Positions 9,171-17,498 of a stretch of 64,000 nt of DNA are shown here, in pieces. The stretch lies in NCBI GenBank assembly GCA_022827905.1, contig JAJEIQ010000001.1, positions 62,001 through 126,000 on the forward strand, written 5' to 3'. The notes under the pieces were generated by a model. That model made no database searches. It had not been told where the DNA came from and saw only the letters and a list, made by a program, of their open reading frames with translations. This stretch comes from Pseudomonadales bacterium (GTDB taxonomy: Bacteria; Pseudomonadota; Gammaproteobacteria; Pseudomonadales; Azotimanducaceae). Within the stretch, counting starts at the first letter, position 1. Each line of letters begins with the position of its first letter. A program made the translations under genes and the position numbers.

Positions 9171-10328
9171 TTACAGCTTCAGAAGGTCGGCAATGGCCAA
9201 GCGGTGCTCGCGGGGCGCACCGAGAATCGCCCGATTGGTGGTCACCCGGCGCAGGTACAGGTGAATGTCGTGGTCCCAGGTCACGCCGATGCCGCCATGC
9301 ATCTGCACGCACTCCTGCACGATTTCCGGCGCAAAGTCACCGATGAAGGCTTTGGCCACGCGGGCGAGACAGGCGCTGTCCGCGGAACTGGCAGCGATGG
9401 CATGCAGGGCCGCGGAGGCCGTCGCATGGCAACCCTCCAGATAGGTTTTCATGTCCGCGAAGCGGTGCTTCAGCGCTTGGTAGGACGCCAACGGCCGCCC
9501 GAAGGAGTAGCGTTCGAAGGCCCACTCCAAAGTGAACTCGAACACCCGGGCGACGGCGCCGGCGCTCTCGGCACAGGACACCGCAAGGCCGATCTGGAGC
9601 TGGCGCTCAACGTCATCGGCGGCGCCTCCCGGCGCACCCACCACGGTGGACTCGTCCACCTCGACCCCATCGAAGCGAACTCGCGCAAAGCGACGCACCA
9701 GGTCCAGGCCTTCCAAGGGCTCGATGGCGACCCCCGCTGTATCGGCAGGCACCAGGAACTGGGTGAGCTGCCCGTCGCAGCGCGCCGTCACCAGCAGATG
9801 CCGCGCCTCGGCGGCGGCCTCCACCGGCCACTTGTCACCGTGCAGGCGATAGCCCACTGGGACCCGCTCGGCCTGCATGGCCACCGAGTCGGCGCTCCAG
9901 CTATTCCCGCCCTCGGCGAAGCACCAGCTGGCCGTCGCCTCGCCCGACACCAGCGCCGGCAATGCCTCGGACCGCTGTTCGTCACTGCCCGACCGAGACA
10001 GCGTCGCTGCCACCAGGCTGCAGGGCAACAGCGGCCCCGGAGACACCATCCGACCCATCTCTTCGGCTACCAGGCCCAAGTAGAGAATGCCCTCGTCGCC
10101 CAGCCCCAAGCCGCCCGCATCCTCGTCCACCAGGAGGGAAATCCAGCCCAGCCCCGCAGCGCGGCGCCACCAATCGGCGGTGAAGCCCGCATCGGTTTCC
10201 GCGAGCTTGCGAATCGTGCTCAGATCGCATTCGTCCGCCAAGAACCGGCGGCTGGTGTCGGCAAACAGTTGCTGCTCTTCGGTCAGGTCGAAATCCAATG
10301 CTCCCCCCGCGCGACGGATCGGCTGCAT
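9171..10328 (-). CDS. Acyl-CoA dehydrogenase (FadE-like), second of a pair
   Basis: A 385-residue acyl-CoA dehydrogenase that starts the minus-strand operon. The N-terminal FDLTEEQQLFADTSRRFL helix, the LARVAKAFIGDFAPEIVQ helix and CVQMHGGIGVTWDHDIHLYLRR near residue 340 are typical of the ACAD group whose active-site or FAD contacts include a TWEHD-like stretch; here it reads TWDHD. The middle domain lacks the clear SEPSGGSD motif of its partner (it reads CFAEGGNSW), so the two are diverged and may contribute different residues to one complex. It ends two bases before its partner starts, so the two are translationally close. Substrate unknown. Confidence 0.88.
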   Translation of the reverse strand: MQPIRRAGGALDFDLTEEQQLFADTSRRFLADECDLSTIRKLAETDAGFTADWWRRAAGLGWISLLVDEDAGGLGLGDEGILYLGLVAEEMGRMVSPGPLLPCSLVAATLSRSGSDEQRSEALPALVSGEATASWCFAEGGNSWSADSVAMQAERVPVGYRLHGDKWPVEAAAEARHLLVTARCDGQLTQFLVPADTAGVAIEPLEGLDLVRRFARVRFDGVEVDESTVVGAPGGAADDVERQLQIGLAVSCAESAGAVARVFEFTLEWAFERYSFGRPLASYQALKHRFADMKTYLEGCHATASAALHAIAASSADSACLARVAKAFIGDFAPEIVQECVQMHGGIGVTWDHDIHLYLRRVTTNRAILGAPREHRLAIADLLKL

Positions 10329-10351
10329 GGCCGACTCCTCAACAAGGCTAT

Positions 10352-10365
10352 ATCATTTAGATGAT
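10352..10365. promoter_or_regulatory. Inverted repeat between ACAD operon and acyl-CoA synthetase
   Basis: ATCAT at 10352-10356 and ATGAT at 10361-10365 form a perfect 5-bp inverted repeat with a TTAG spacer. It sits in the only AT-rich stretch of the 101-base divergent region. It could be an operator for both sides, but it is short enough to be chance. Confidence 0.3.
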
Positions 10366-10429
10366 TGCGCCAAGCAAGCCGATGCCGGGTTGACCGGCGC
10401 GAACCGAATCGTCGAACATCCCCCGAGTC

Positions 10430-12091
10430 ATGGAAACTCCCCATTCCAGCGCCACCCTGCCGGCCCTGCTCAAGCACTTGACCGAAAAGCATGGCGACCG
10501 GGTGCTCGCCAGCGATTCGAACCGCTCGCTCACCTACCGGCAGGCCGAGCAGGAATCCCGCGAGCTGGCCCTGGGGCTGCTTGCGGCGGGCGTTGGCAAG
10601 GGCACCCGAGTCGGCCTGCTCATGGGCAACTCCCCAGACTGGATCCTGGCTTGGTTTGCCGCCCTGCGCGTGGGCGCGCTGGTGACCGGCGTAAGCACCT
10701 TTCTTAAATCGCCGGAACTGGCCTGGGTGCTGAAGTTCGCCGACATCGACACCCTGCTGATGCAGGACAGCTACCTGCGCCACAGCTACGTGGACAACAT
10801 GGAGCGCGCCTTCCCGGAGCTTGCCTCAGCCCGCGGCGGTCCGCTGCGCTTGGTCGATGCGCCCTATCTCCGCTCTGCTTGGGTGTGGGGCGGGGCGGCG
10901 CCCGAGTGGGCCCGGGGCAGGCCGGCGGATCTGCGCGCGCTAGGTCGCGACGCCACAGGCCTGTCCGATGCGTTCCTGGCCAAGGTGGAGGCGGAGGTGT
11001 CGCCGGCCGATCCTGGGGTGGTGATCTTCACCTCCGGCAGCACCGCGCAGCCCAAGGCCGTCGTCCACAGCCACGGCAGCGTCGTGCGCCATGCCTACGC
11101 CCTGCACGATCGCCACGAGTGCGCACCCGGAACGCGCATCCTGGTGCTGACCCCGTTCTTCTGGATCGGCGGCATGCTGACCACCCTGCTCAACACCATG
11201 ATCGGCGGCGGCGAGCTGATCTGCCCCGAGCGGCCGGATCCGGGATTCGTGCTGAAACTGATGCGGCGGGAACTGCCGGACCACCTCACCGGCTGGCCCG
11301 GCCAGCTCAATGCCATCAAGGAGCACCCGGACTTTCAGCCCGAGGACTTCCTTCGCCTTAAGCCCTCCCACAACACCCAGCGACGCGCTGGCGTGGTCGG
11401 CCCACCGCCGGATGTGCCGCTGCCGCTGGTGCCCAATTCCCTCGGCATGTCCGAGACCTTCGGGCCGCACAGCGGCGAACTCGACGGCGTGCTGCTGGCC
11501 GAGGACCGGGCCAATTCGTTTGGCCGCGCCATCAACGGCATCGAACGCAAGATCGTTGACCCCCAAGGCGCCGCGGAGTTGCCGCCGGGAGAAGTCGGCG
11601 AACTGCTGGTGCGCGGCTATTCGGTCATGCAGGGCTACTACAAGCGCGAGCGCGAGGAGTGCTTCGAGCCGGATGGCTTCTTCCGCACCGGCGACCTGTG
11701 CGCCATCACCGAGGACGGGCACCTGTTCTTCCACGGCCGCGGCGGCGAGATGATCAAGACCAGCGGCGCCAACGTCTCGCCCCGGGAGGTGGAACTCGCG
11801 CTGATGGCGTACCCGGAAGTCGCCGAGGCCGTGGTGCTCGGCCAACGCGACCCGCGCGCTGGGGAAATCGTGGTGGCCGTGGTGGTGCCGCAGCCGGAAG
11901 CGCAGCTGGACCCGCAAAGACTGCGCGAGCGGCTCGATGCGGAACTGTCGAGCTACAAGATCCCGAAGCTCTTCATCACCGACCTACAGGGCGAGGAACT
12001 GCCCCGAACCGACAGCGGCAAGGTGCAGAAGCACCAACTGCTGGAGATGATCGCTCCCCGGCTCGACCAGCAAAACGCCGCCATCACCTGA
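10430..12091 (+). CDS. Acyl-CoA synthetase (AMP-binding, ANL superfamily)
   Basis: A 553-residue adenylate-forming CoA ligase. The phosphate-binding loop reads VVIFTSGSTAQPKAVVHSHG near residue 200, the acyl-adenylate motif reads NSLGMSETFG instead of the common YGxTE, the hinge is FFRTGDLCAITEDGHLFFHGR near 420, and the C-terminal catalytic lysine sits in PRTDSGKVQKHQL near 535. It activates a carboxylic acid to its CoA thioester via acyl-AMP. It is divergent from the ACAD-ACAD-MaoC operon with about 100 bases between starts, so it most likely supplies the CoA ester that this operon oxidises. Chain type is not readable from sequence. Confidence 0.92.
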   Translation: METPHSSATLPALLKHLTEKHGDRVLASDSNRSLTYRQAEQESRELALGLLAAGVGKGTRVGLLMGNSPDWILAWFAALRVGALVTGVSTFLKSPELAWVLKFADIDTLLMQDSYLRHSYVDNMERAFPELASARGGPLRLVDAPYLRSAWVWGGAAPEWARGRPADLRALGRDATGLSDAFLAKVEAEVSPADPGVVIFTSGSTAQPKAVVHSHGSVVRHAYALHDRHECAPGTRILVLTPFFWIGGMLTTLLNTMIGGGELICPERPDPGFVLKLMRRELPDHLTGWPGQLNAIKEHPDFQPEDFLRLKPSHNTQRRAGVVGPPPDVPLPLVPNSLGMSETFGPHSGELDGVLLAEDRANSFGRAINGIERKIVDPQGAAELPPGEVGELLVRGYSVMQGYYKREREECFEPDGFFRTGDLCAITEDGHLFFHGRGGEMIKTSGANVSPREVELALMAYPEVAEAVVLGQRDPRAGEIVVAVVVPQPEAQLDPQRLRERLDAELSSYKIPKLFITDLQGEELPRTDSGKVQKHQLLEMIAPRLDQQNAAIT

Positions 12092-12096
12092 CCCAG

Positions 12097-13926
12097 TCAG
12101 TGCGCCAACGCTCGCGCATTGGTATGCGCATGGCTCGCCGCGCGCACTTCGCCGGTTTCGGGGTCCCGGTGGATTCCCACCCACAGGCCTTCGTGCCAGA
12201 AGCGCTGTTCTTGCGGAACCTGGTTGATCTCGTAGGCGACCTGTTCGAGAAGGTCTTCGTCGAAATCACCCTGCATGACAGTCGATGCGGGCTGCCCCGG
12301 GCCGGTCAGCGCGGAGCCGGGAACGAGGATGGCCGGTGCGTCCAGCGCTTCCTTCGGGGTCATGCCGAAGTCCATGACGTTTACCAGGGACTGCAATGTC
12401 TGATAGTGCAGGCCGCCGTGCATGGACGCAAACGGCGCAATGGGATTGCCGTCCCTGACAATCAAACCCGCCTCGATCGGGTCCGGGAGCCTGGAACCCG
12501 GTTCGAGCGATGCAATGAGCGATTGCTGGAACGATGCGGGATCGCCGATCGAGACGCCGTCGACGATGATGCCCGTCCGGCCCCAGAAAACGCAGTTGAT
12601 GGAATGCGTGACGGCCGTCATGTTGCCCCATTGGTCGACAGCGACCACCGTATCCGAATGGGCAGGCTTCGGCGCAAACGCCATGAGAACCGCTCCGGCT
12701 TCCATTCGGCGCCAGAGTTCCCCGGCGGTTTCCGGCTTCAGCCGCTCGCTCAACGACAGGTCGAGACCGGGATAGGTTGCCGCCAGCAGGTCCTCCGGCA
12801 TGAAGGAAATGTTGCCGGCCGTCAGGAGGTTCTGAACCCGTCGATACGATTCCGGGCTCCGCGACCAGTGGCCGAGTTCCGCGATGCCGGCCGCCTCGGC
12901 GAGATGCAGCGCCTCGATCATGTTGACGCCGCCATAGCCGTCTTCGTTGTTGTAGGCGTAAACCTGGTAACCCCCATGATCCGCCACGATGGGTTCGCTC
13001 CAGGTCACCTCGTAGGCGGCAAGATCCTCAAGGGTCATTTTTCCGCCATCGGCCCGGATCAGAGCTACGGCCTTCCTGGCCCAATCGCCGCTATGCATGT
13101 ATTCAGCACCCTGCTCCGCGACCGCGCGCAGGGTTCGGGCCAGGGCGGGCTGGGTGAAGCGGTCGCCGATTTCGTAGTACTCGCCGTCGGCCTTGGTGAT
13201 GAGCGCCTTCGATTCGGGCAGCCGGCTCAGATGCTCCTTGCGGTTTTCGAGATAGAGATTGAGCTTGAAATTGAATGGGATCCCTTTTTCGGCGATGAAT
13301 ATGGCCGGAGAGAGAATCTCCGCCCAAGGCAGCTTCCCATAGCGTCGATGTGCGGCTTCAGCGCCTTTCATGAAGCCGCCCACCAAGGCCGTGCGGCCGC
13401 TTGGCTCGCTGTCGTCGCCAAAAAAGTCGCCGTCGCGAATGCCGGGAATGCTCAGCGGATCCGTCTCATCGCGCACGCTGTTCCAGACGGCGTTCATGGA
13501 AACGGCTTCGCCCGAAGCCGCGTCGTAGTGCACCATGCCCATGATGCCGAAGTAGCTGATGCCGGCGCCGGCGCCGAGGGCGATCTGCGCCATGGCGGTG
13601 GTCATTGCCGCATCGACGGAGGATCCGCCCTGCAGCAGCGCCTCAAAGCCCGCCCGCTGCGCCAGGCCGTGATAGCTGCCGGAAACCGCGCCCTTGCTGC
13701 CGACCGCCTCGGGATTGCCGGGCCTTTCGGTGTTTTCGATTTCGATGTACTTGGCCCATTCGCCTTCGGGCCACTGCGCGGGCGACAGGTTAACTGCCGT
13801 CGTTGCATCGCTCGTCGAAGGGGCGTCCTCGACGGCACCCGGTTGCGGCGCATCGCAGCCGGAAAGCACCGCTCCGAGAAACATCGATAAGGCCCAAGCG
13901 GCCCAACATTCCGCAGGTCTCTTCAT
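12097..13926 (-). CDS. Gamma-glutamyltransferase-family lipoprotein (Ntn hydrolase), atypical nucleophile site
   Basis: A 609-residue member of the gamma-glutamyltranspeptidase family (T3 peptidases): an autoprocessing Ntn hydrolase that cleaves gamma-glutamyl amides, or cephalosporin acylase-type activity in some relatives. The ATG at 13926 gives a lipoprotein signal with lipobox LSGC (Cys24), so it is probably anchored facing the periplasm; the longer start adds six residues. The start of the small subunit, normally TTH, reads AHSDTVVAVDQWGN, so a Ser appears to occupy the position of the N-terminal Thr nucleophile; the usual SSMSP motif is also not recognisable (APFASMHGG). It lies 40 bases after the TBDR stop and is probably co-transcribed with it. 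Confidence 0.85.
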   Translation of the reverse strand: MKRPAECWAAWALSMFLGAVLSGCDAPQPGAVEDAPSTSDATTAVNLSPAQWPEGEWAKYIEIENTERPGNPEAVGSKGAVSGSYHGLAQRAGFEALLQGGSSVDAAMTTAMAQIALGAGAGISYFGIMGMVHYDAASGEAVSMNAVWNSVRDETDPLSIPGIRDGDFFGDDSEPSGRTALVGGFMKGAEAAHRRYGKLPWAEILSPAIFIAEKGIPFNFKLNLYLENRKEHLSRLPESKALITKADGEYYEIGDRFTQPALARTLRAVAEQGAEYMHSGDWARKAVALIRADGGKMTLEDLAAYEVTWSEPIVADHGGYQVYAYNNEDGYGGVNMIEALHLAEAAGIAELGHWSRSPESYRRVQNLLTAGNISFMPEDLLAATYPGLDLSLSERLKPETAGELWRRMEAGAVLMAFAPKPAHSDTVVAVDQWGNMTAVTHSINCVFWGRTGIIVDGVSIGDPASFQQSLIASLEPGSRLPDPIEAGLIVRDGNPIAPFASMHGGLHYQTLQSLVNVMDFGMTPKEALDAPAILVPGSALTGPGQPASTVMQGDFDEDLLEQVAYEINQVPQEQRFWHEGLWVGIHRDPETGEVRAASHAHTNARALAH

Positions 13927-13966
13927 GATCGATTCCTCACTCAATCCGGCGGCGTTTCGGCCTGCA

Positions 13967-16201
13967 TCAGATCTCGGCCTTCAACACGATGCCGATCGTG
14001 CGCGGCTGGTTGACGACAAAGCGGTCGGGGCTGTTGAACGAACCGGTGGCCGTGCGGCCACGGCCCACCTGGGCCCGCTCATCCCAGAGGTTGTCGACGA
14101 ACAGGTCCGCTCCCCAACCGCCCTCGTTCATGAAGCCGATGCGAAACTGGCCGACGATGTAGGAATCGACGGGGAAGCCGGTGGTATCGGTGATGCGCTG
14201 CAGGCGCGTGTACTGGTTGTCGGTGTACTGAACGTTCAGGCTGGCGAAGCCGTCGCCGAGGCCGCCGAAGCGGAATGCGTACTCCAGGCTCGCCGACATC
14301 GTGAATTCCGGCACGTTCGGCAAGTCCGCGCCGACCACCGCATCGGCGATCGCCTCGGTGAGTTCGCTGTCCGCATAGCCGATCGTGAAGCCTAGGGTGA
14401 AGGCATCGTTCGGGCGGGCGCTCAGTTGCGCCTCGATGCCGATGACCTCGGCATCGCCCGCATTGCCGATGAAATTGACCGGCGCGCCAGTCAGCGGGGA
14501 GATGTCGGTGCCGTTGGACTGTATGTCTGCCCAGTCCTGAAAGTAAACCGAGCCGTTGAGCACCAGACGGCCGTCATGCCAGCTGGTCTTGGCGCCGAGT
14601 TCGTAGCTCAGCAGCGAATCGGACTCGAACAGCAGGTCGCCGACCCCGAAAACGCTTTGCAGATTGATGCCACCCGAGCGGAACCCTTCGGCAACCGTGA
14701 AGTAGAAGAGCAGGTCGTCCTGCGCACGGTAGCTCAGCCGCCCCTTGAGCAGCACATCGGAACTCGACTCCTCAACCACGCGATACGGCGAGCTGGCAAC
14801 GGCCAGGAACGAGTAGAACACCAGTTCGTCCTCGAGGGTCACCTCCTCATCGAACCAGCGCGCGCCCAGGGTCAGGTTCCAGCGGTCACCGAATTCCAAG
14901 TCGCCCTCGGCATAGACGGCATACTGTTGGTAGCGGTCCGTAACGAAGCGGAAGCCGATGTCGCCCGCTCCATCTATGTACACGCTGTCGGGAATCAGCG
15001 GGAAACCAATGGCGCCCAGCGTCTGGTTGATCGCCAGGTGCTCGCCGGGCATGGTGGTGGCGCCGCCCACCGCAACCTGGTCCTTGTCACGGTAGAACGC
15101 GCCGAATATCCAGTCGAACTGCTTGTCGCCGGCGGAGACCAGGCGCAACTCCTGGGCGAACGACTCCATGTCCGTGTCCGTGTAGAAGGGGTCGCCGGTC
15201 ACCGGCCCGAACGCCGAGTAGAAGCGGCTGGCGATCAGCAGCCGGTCAAGGAACTCGCGGTCAAGCGTCGTGTGCGAGGTCACCGACGTCAGTTCCGCAA
15301 AATCGAGATCGACGCGCGCCGTCAATCCGTACAGGGCGAATTCGCCGTCGTGGTAGCGCGGTTCGCTCGAATCGAGTTCCAGGTCGCCGAGCCCGGAGTC
15401 GATGTTCGGGAAGTCGTCCTCCTCCACCTCCGAGAGCATCGCCAGCAGTTCGATGTCCACCCGATCGCCGAGGGATGAAGCGAGCAGCGCCCGCACCGAG
15501 TAGGCCGAAGAGGAGTTGGCGTCGTCCTCGTCCCTTGCGATGTTGTTGACAAAGCCGTCGTTGTCGCGGTAGGTGCCGACGATCCTGAGCGCGGTGGTGT
15601 CTTGGGCGAGCGGAATGTTGACCGCCGCCCGGCCCCCGTTGTTGAAGCCCCCGCTCTTGGTGAAGGAGCCGATCACTTCGCCCCGCGCCGAGAACTCCGA
15701 CGGGTCCGGCCGGGCCAGGGTCATGCGGATGGCGCCGCCCATGGCGCCCTCGCCGTACAGGGTCCCTTGGGGACCTTTCAGCACCTCGATCCGCTCGAGG
15801 TCATACAGGTTGAGATCGGGCAACTGCGAGGTGCCCTGGATCGGCACGTCGTTGAGGTACAGCCCCACCGTCGAGACCGGCGTGGTGACGCCGAAGTCCG
15901 ATGCCGACACATTGGAAACGCCGCGGATGGCGATTCGGGTGGCGCCCGCCCCCTGGTCGCGAAACGACAGGCCGGGCACGGACAGCACGTAGTCCTCGAA
16001 TCCGTCCGCGCCCCTGCGCTCTAGCCCCCGCCCGGTGAACGCCTGCAGCGCCGTCGGCACGTCCTGTTGGTTCTGGGTACGCCGCTCGGCGGTGACGATG
16101 ATCTCTTCGAGATAGGTCTCCTCATCCGCGGCCAGCGCCACAATTGGCATCGTGATGGCGAGGGATGCTGCTGCCGCCAGTAAAGTCCGCTGTTCGTTCA
16201 T
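13967..16201 (-). CDS. TonB-dependent receptor
   Basis: Outer-membrane active transporter of 744 residues. The ATG at 16199-16201 gives a clean signal peptide (MNEQRTLLAAAASLAITMPIVALA); the longer frame adds 25 unconvincing residues. A TonB-box-like EEIIVTAERR follows, then the plug with LKGPQGTLYGEGAMGGAIRM and a long barrel ending PRTIGIVLKAEI. The GEGAMGGAIRM plug variant is close to that of the receptor at 57.5 kb (GEGAEGGAVRY). Downstream on the same strand is the GGT-like lipoprotein, so the receptor may import a gamma-glutamyl or amide compound processed in the periplasm. Divergent from the MBL-fold gene; a mobile repeat lies in the shared upstream region. Confidence 0.95.
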   Translation of the reverse strand: MNEQRTLLAAAASLAITMPIVALAADEETYLEEIIVTAERRTQNQQDVPTALQAFTGRGLERRGADGFEDYVLSVPGLSFRDQGAGATRIAIRGVSNVSASDFGVTTPVSTVGLYLNDVPIQGTSQLPDLNLYDLERIEVLKGPQGTLYGEGAMGGAIRMTLARPDPSEFSARGEVIGSFTKSGGFNNGGRAAVNIPLAQDTTALRIVGTYRDNDGFVNNIARDEDDANSSSAYSVRALLASSLGDRVDIELLAMLSEVEEDDFPNIDSGLGDLELDSSEPRYHDGEFALYGLTARVDLDFAELTSVTSHTTLDREFLDRLLIASRFYSAFGPVTGDPFYTDTDMESFAQELRLVSAGDKQFDWIFGAFYRDKDQVAVGGATTMPGEHLAINQTLGAIGFPLIPDSVYIDGAGDIGFRFVTDRYQQYAVYAEGDLEFGDRWNLTLGARWFDEEVTLEDELVFYSFLAVASSPYRVVEESSSDVLLKGRLSYRAQDDLLFYFTVAEGFRSGGINLQSVFGVGDLLFESDSLLSYELGAKTSWHDGRLVLNGSVYFQDWADIQSNGTDISPLTGAPVNFIGNAGDAEVIGIEAQLSARPNDAFTLGFTIGYADSELTEAIADAVVGADLPNVPEFTMSASLEYAFRFGGLGDGFASLNVQYTDNQYTRLQRITDTTGFPVDSYIVGQFRIGFMNEGGWGADLFVDNLWDERAQVGRGRTATGSFNSPDRFVVNQPRTIGIVLKAEI

Positions 16202-16277
16202 CGGTGCTCTCCGGTTTACGAGGCCATGCCCGGCCGACTTGCCGTTAGGGACGCAGTCGGGCACTCCCGCCCTCAAT

Positions 16278-16420
16278 CAGCGATTCTCACTTTGACGGAG
16301 CAAGGGCATCTTGCCCTCGAACTAGACCGCGCAATGAACCGAGATTCCCTTCGAGGGCGGGACGCCCTCGCTCCGGGTGCGCTCGACTTGCGCAGCGAAG
16401 CCGGAGAGTCGCAAGATGGC
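16278..16420. repeat. MITE-like element with REPIN-like core, copy 1 (right end degenerate)
   Basis: The left end CAGCGATTCTCACTTTG (16278-16294) matches the terminal repeat of copies at 18.8 and 41.0 kb. The core at 16297-16374 has GGAG followed by a small hairpin (AAGGGC-ATCTT-GCCCTC), a spacer, and a second hairpin (GAGGGC-GGGAC-GCCCTC) ending in CTCC, the two forming a larger palindrome. After the core, CGCTCGACTTGCGCAGCGAAG is diverged from CGCTCGACATCAGCGAAAA of the other copies. The right terminal repeat is not intact and no flanking duplication is seen; the right boundary is approximate. It lies between the divergent TBDR and MBL-fold genes and ends about 30 bases before the latter's ATG. 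Confidence 0.75.
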
Positions 16421-16451
16421 CAGTGCGACACCCGAGGAGGGAAACTTGTCC

Positions 16452-17471
16452 ATGAAGCACTTTCGTCGTTGCTCAATGGTCTTGGTGCTGGTTGTGATGC
16501 CCGGGGCGGCGCTTTCCCAAGCAAGCGCACCTACCGCGCAGGAGGAATCACCCGCCGTCGCCGCCCATGTGCGGCAGGCGCAGGAGATTGCCGGCAGCGA
16601 ATGGCGGTTTCTCTCCGATGGGTTCCTGTGCGGGCGGGCGGAAAACACGATTCCGCTGGCGATCCGGACCATTCCTGGCTTTCTGGTCCCGGACGCACCC
16701 GGCATCGAGCCCTTTGCCGCCTTCGACAACCTCTACTACATCGGCATGTACGCCTGGGGCACGTTCATACTCGATACGGGCGAAGGGCTGATCCTGTTTG
16801 ACGCCCTGACCAATGAGCGGCAGGTGAAGGAAATCCTGCTGCCCGGCATGGCGGAACTCGGGCTCGACCCTGAAGACCTTAAGTACCTGGTGGTCACCCA
16901 CGGTCACGTCGACCACTACGGCGGCGCACCCTATCTGAAGCAGGAATACGGCCTGCCGATCCTGATGTCGGAAGCCGACTGGGACTATCTCCCCCACGAC
17001 ATTTCCATGCCCTACTTCGTCCGGGCCAACTATCCGCCGGTGATCCAGCCCGAGCGCGACCAGGTAGTGCAGGACGGCGATGTGCTCAACCTGGGCAACG
17101 CCAGCGTGACCTTCGTGATCACGCCTGGACACACCCCCGGCACCCTGTCGACCATTCTGACCGTGAAGGATCGGGGAGAGCCGCGCACGGTCGCCATGTG
17201 GGGAGGCCAAGCCCTGCCCGGCGCCCTCAAGGAGTTGAACCAGATGCACGGCTCACTGCACCGGTTCTGGAACCTGGGCAGGGAACGGCGTGTGGAGGGG
17301 CTCATCAGCACGCACCCCTGGGTGGTCGGCAATTTCGAGCTGCACGCTAGAGGAACCGACGACGGCAGCAACCCGCTGCTGATCGGTCAGGATGGATTCG
17401 AGCGCGTCATGGGCATCTACGACGAGTGCATCAAGGCCCAGTTTGCCCGGTCCCTCATGCGCGCGCAGTGA
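16452..17471 (+). CDS. Exported metallo-beta-lactamase-fold hydrolase, B3-like
   Basis: A 339-residue protein with a signal peptide (about residues 1-25, ending LSQA) and an MBL fold. The zinc motif HGHVDH (150-155) supplies two His, Asp and His; the third-strand His is in TPGHTPGTLS, and a further His is in LISTHPW. This set, without the Cys of subclass B1, matches the B3 arrangement. B3-like sequences include true beta-lactamases and many hydrolases with other substrates, so antibiotic resistance must not be assumed. The ATG at 16452 is preceded by a GAGGAGGGAAAC ribosome-binding site; the upstream open frame comes from the repeat. It converges with the amidohydrolase gene. Confidence 0.88.
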   Translation: MKHFRRCSMVLVLVVMPGAALSQASAPTAQEESPAVAAHVRQAQEIAGSEWRFLSDGFLCGRAENTIPLAIRTIPGFLVPDAPGIEPFAAFDNLYYIGMYAWGTFILDTGEGLILFDALTNERQVKEILLPGMAELGLDPEDLKYLVVTHGHVDHYGGAPYLKQEYGLPILMSEADWDYLPHDISMPYFVRANYPPVIQPERDQVVQDGDVLNLGNASVTFVITPGHTPGTLSTILTVKDRGEPRTVAMWGGQALPGALKELNQMHGSLHRFWNLGRERRVEGLISTHPWVVGNFELHARGTDDGSNPLLIGQDGFERVMGIYDECIKAQFARSLMRAQ

Positions 17472-17498
17472 AGTCCCCGGGGGGCAAAAAAAAGCCCG

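Noticed and set aside
7861..9264. Plus-strand open frame of 467 codons
   Set aside because: Antisense of the first acyl-CoA dehydrogenase, no recognisable motif.
11659..13890. Plus-strand open frame of 743 codons
   Set aside because: It is antisense to the GGT-like gene and shows no domain; the GGT frame has clear family motifs and a lipoprotein signal.
16452..17471. Antibiotic-resistance metallo-beta-lactamase
   Set aside because: The B3-like ligand set is present, but the fold is shared by many hydrolases and no resistance context is seen; kept only as MBL-fold hydrolase.
17472..17498. A8 tract between GGGC and GCCC as a terminator between convergent genes
   Set aside because: The stem is only four bases with an eight-base loop and the run sits in the loop, so it is not a convincing intrinsic terminator.
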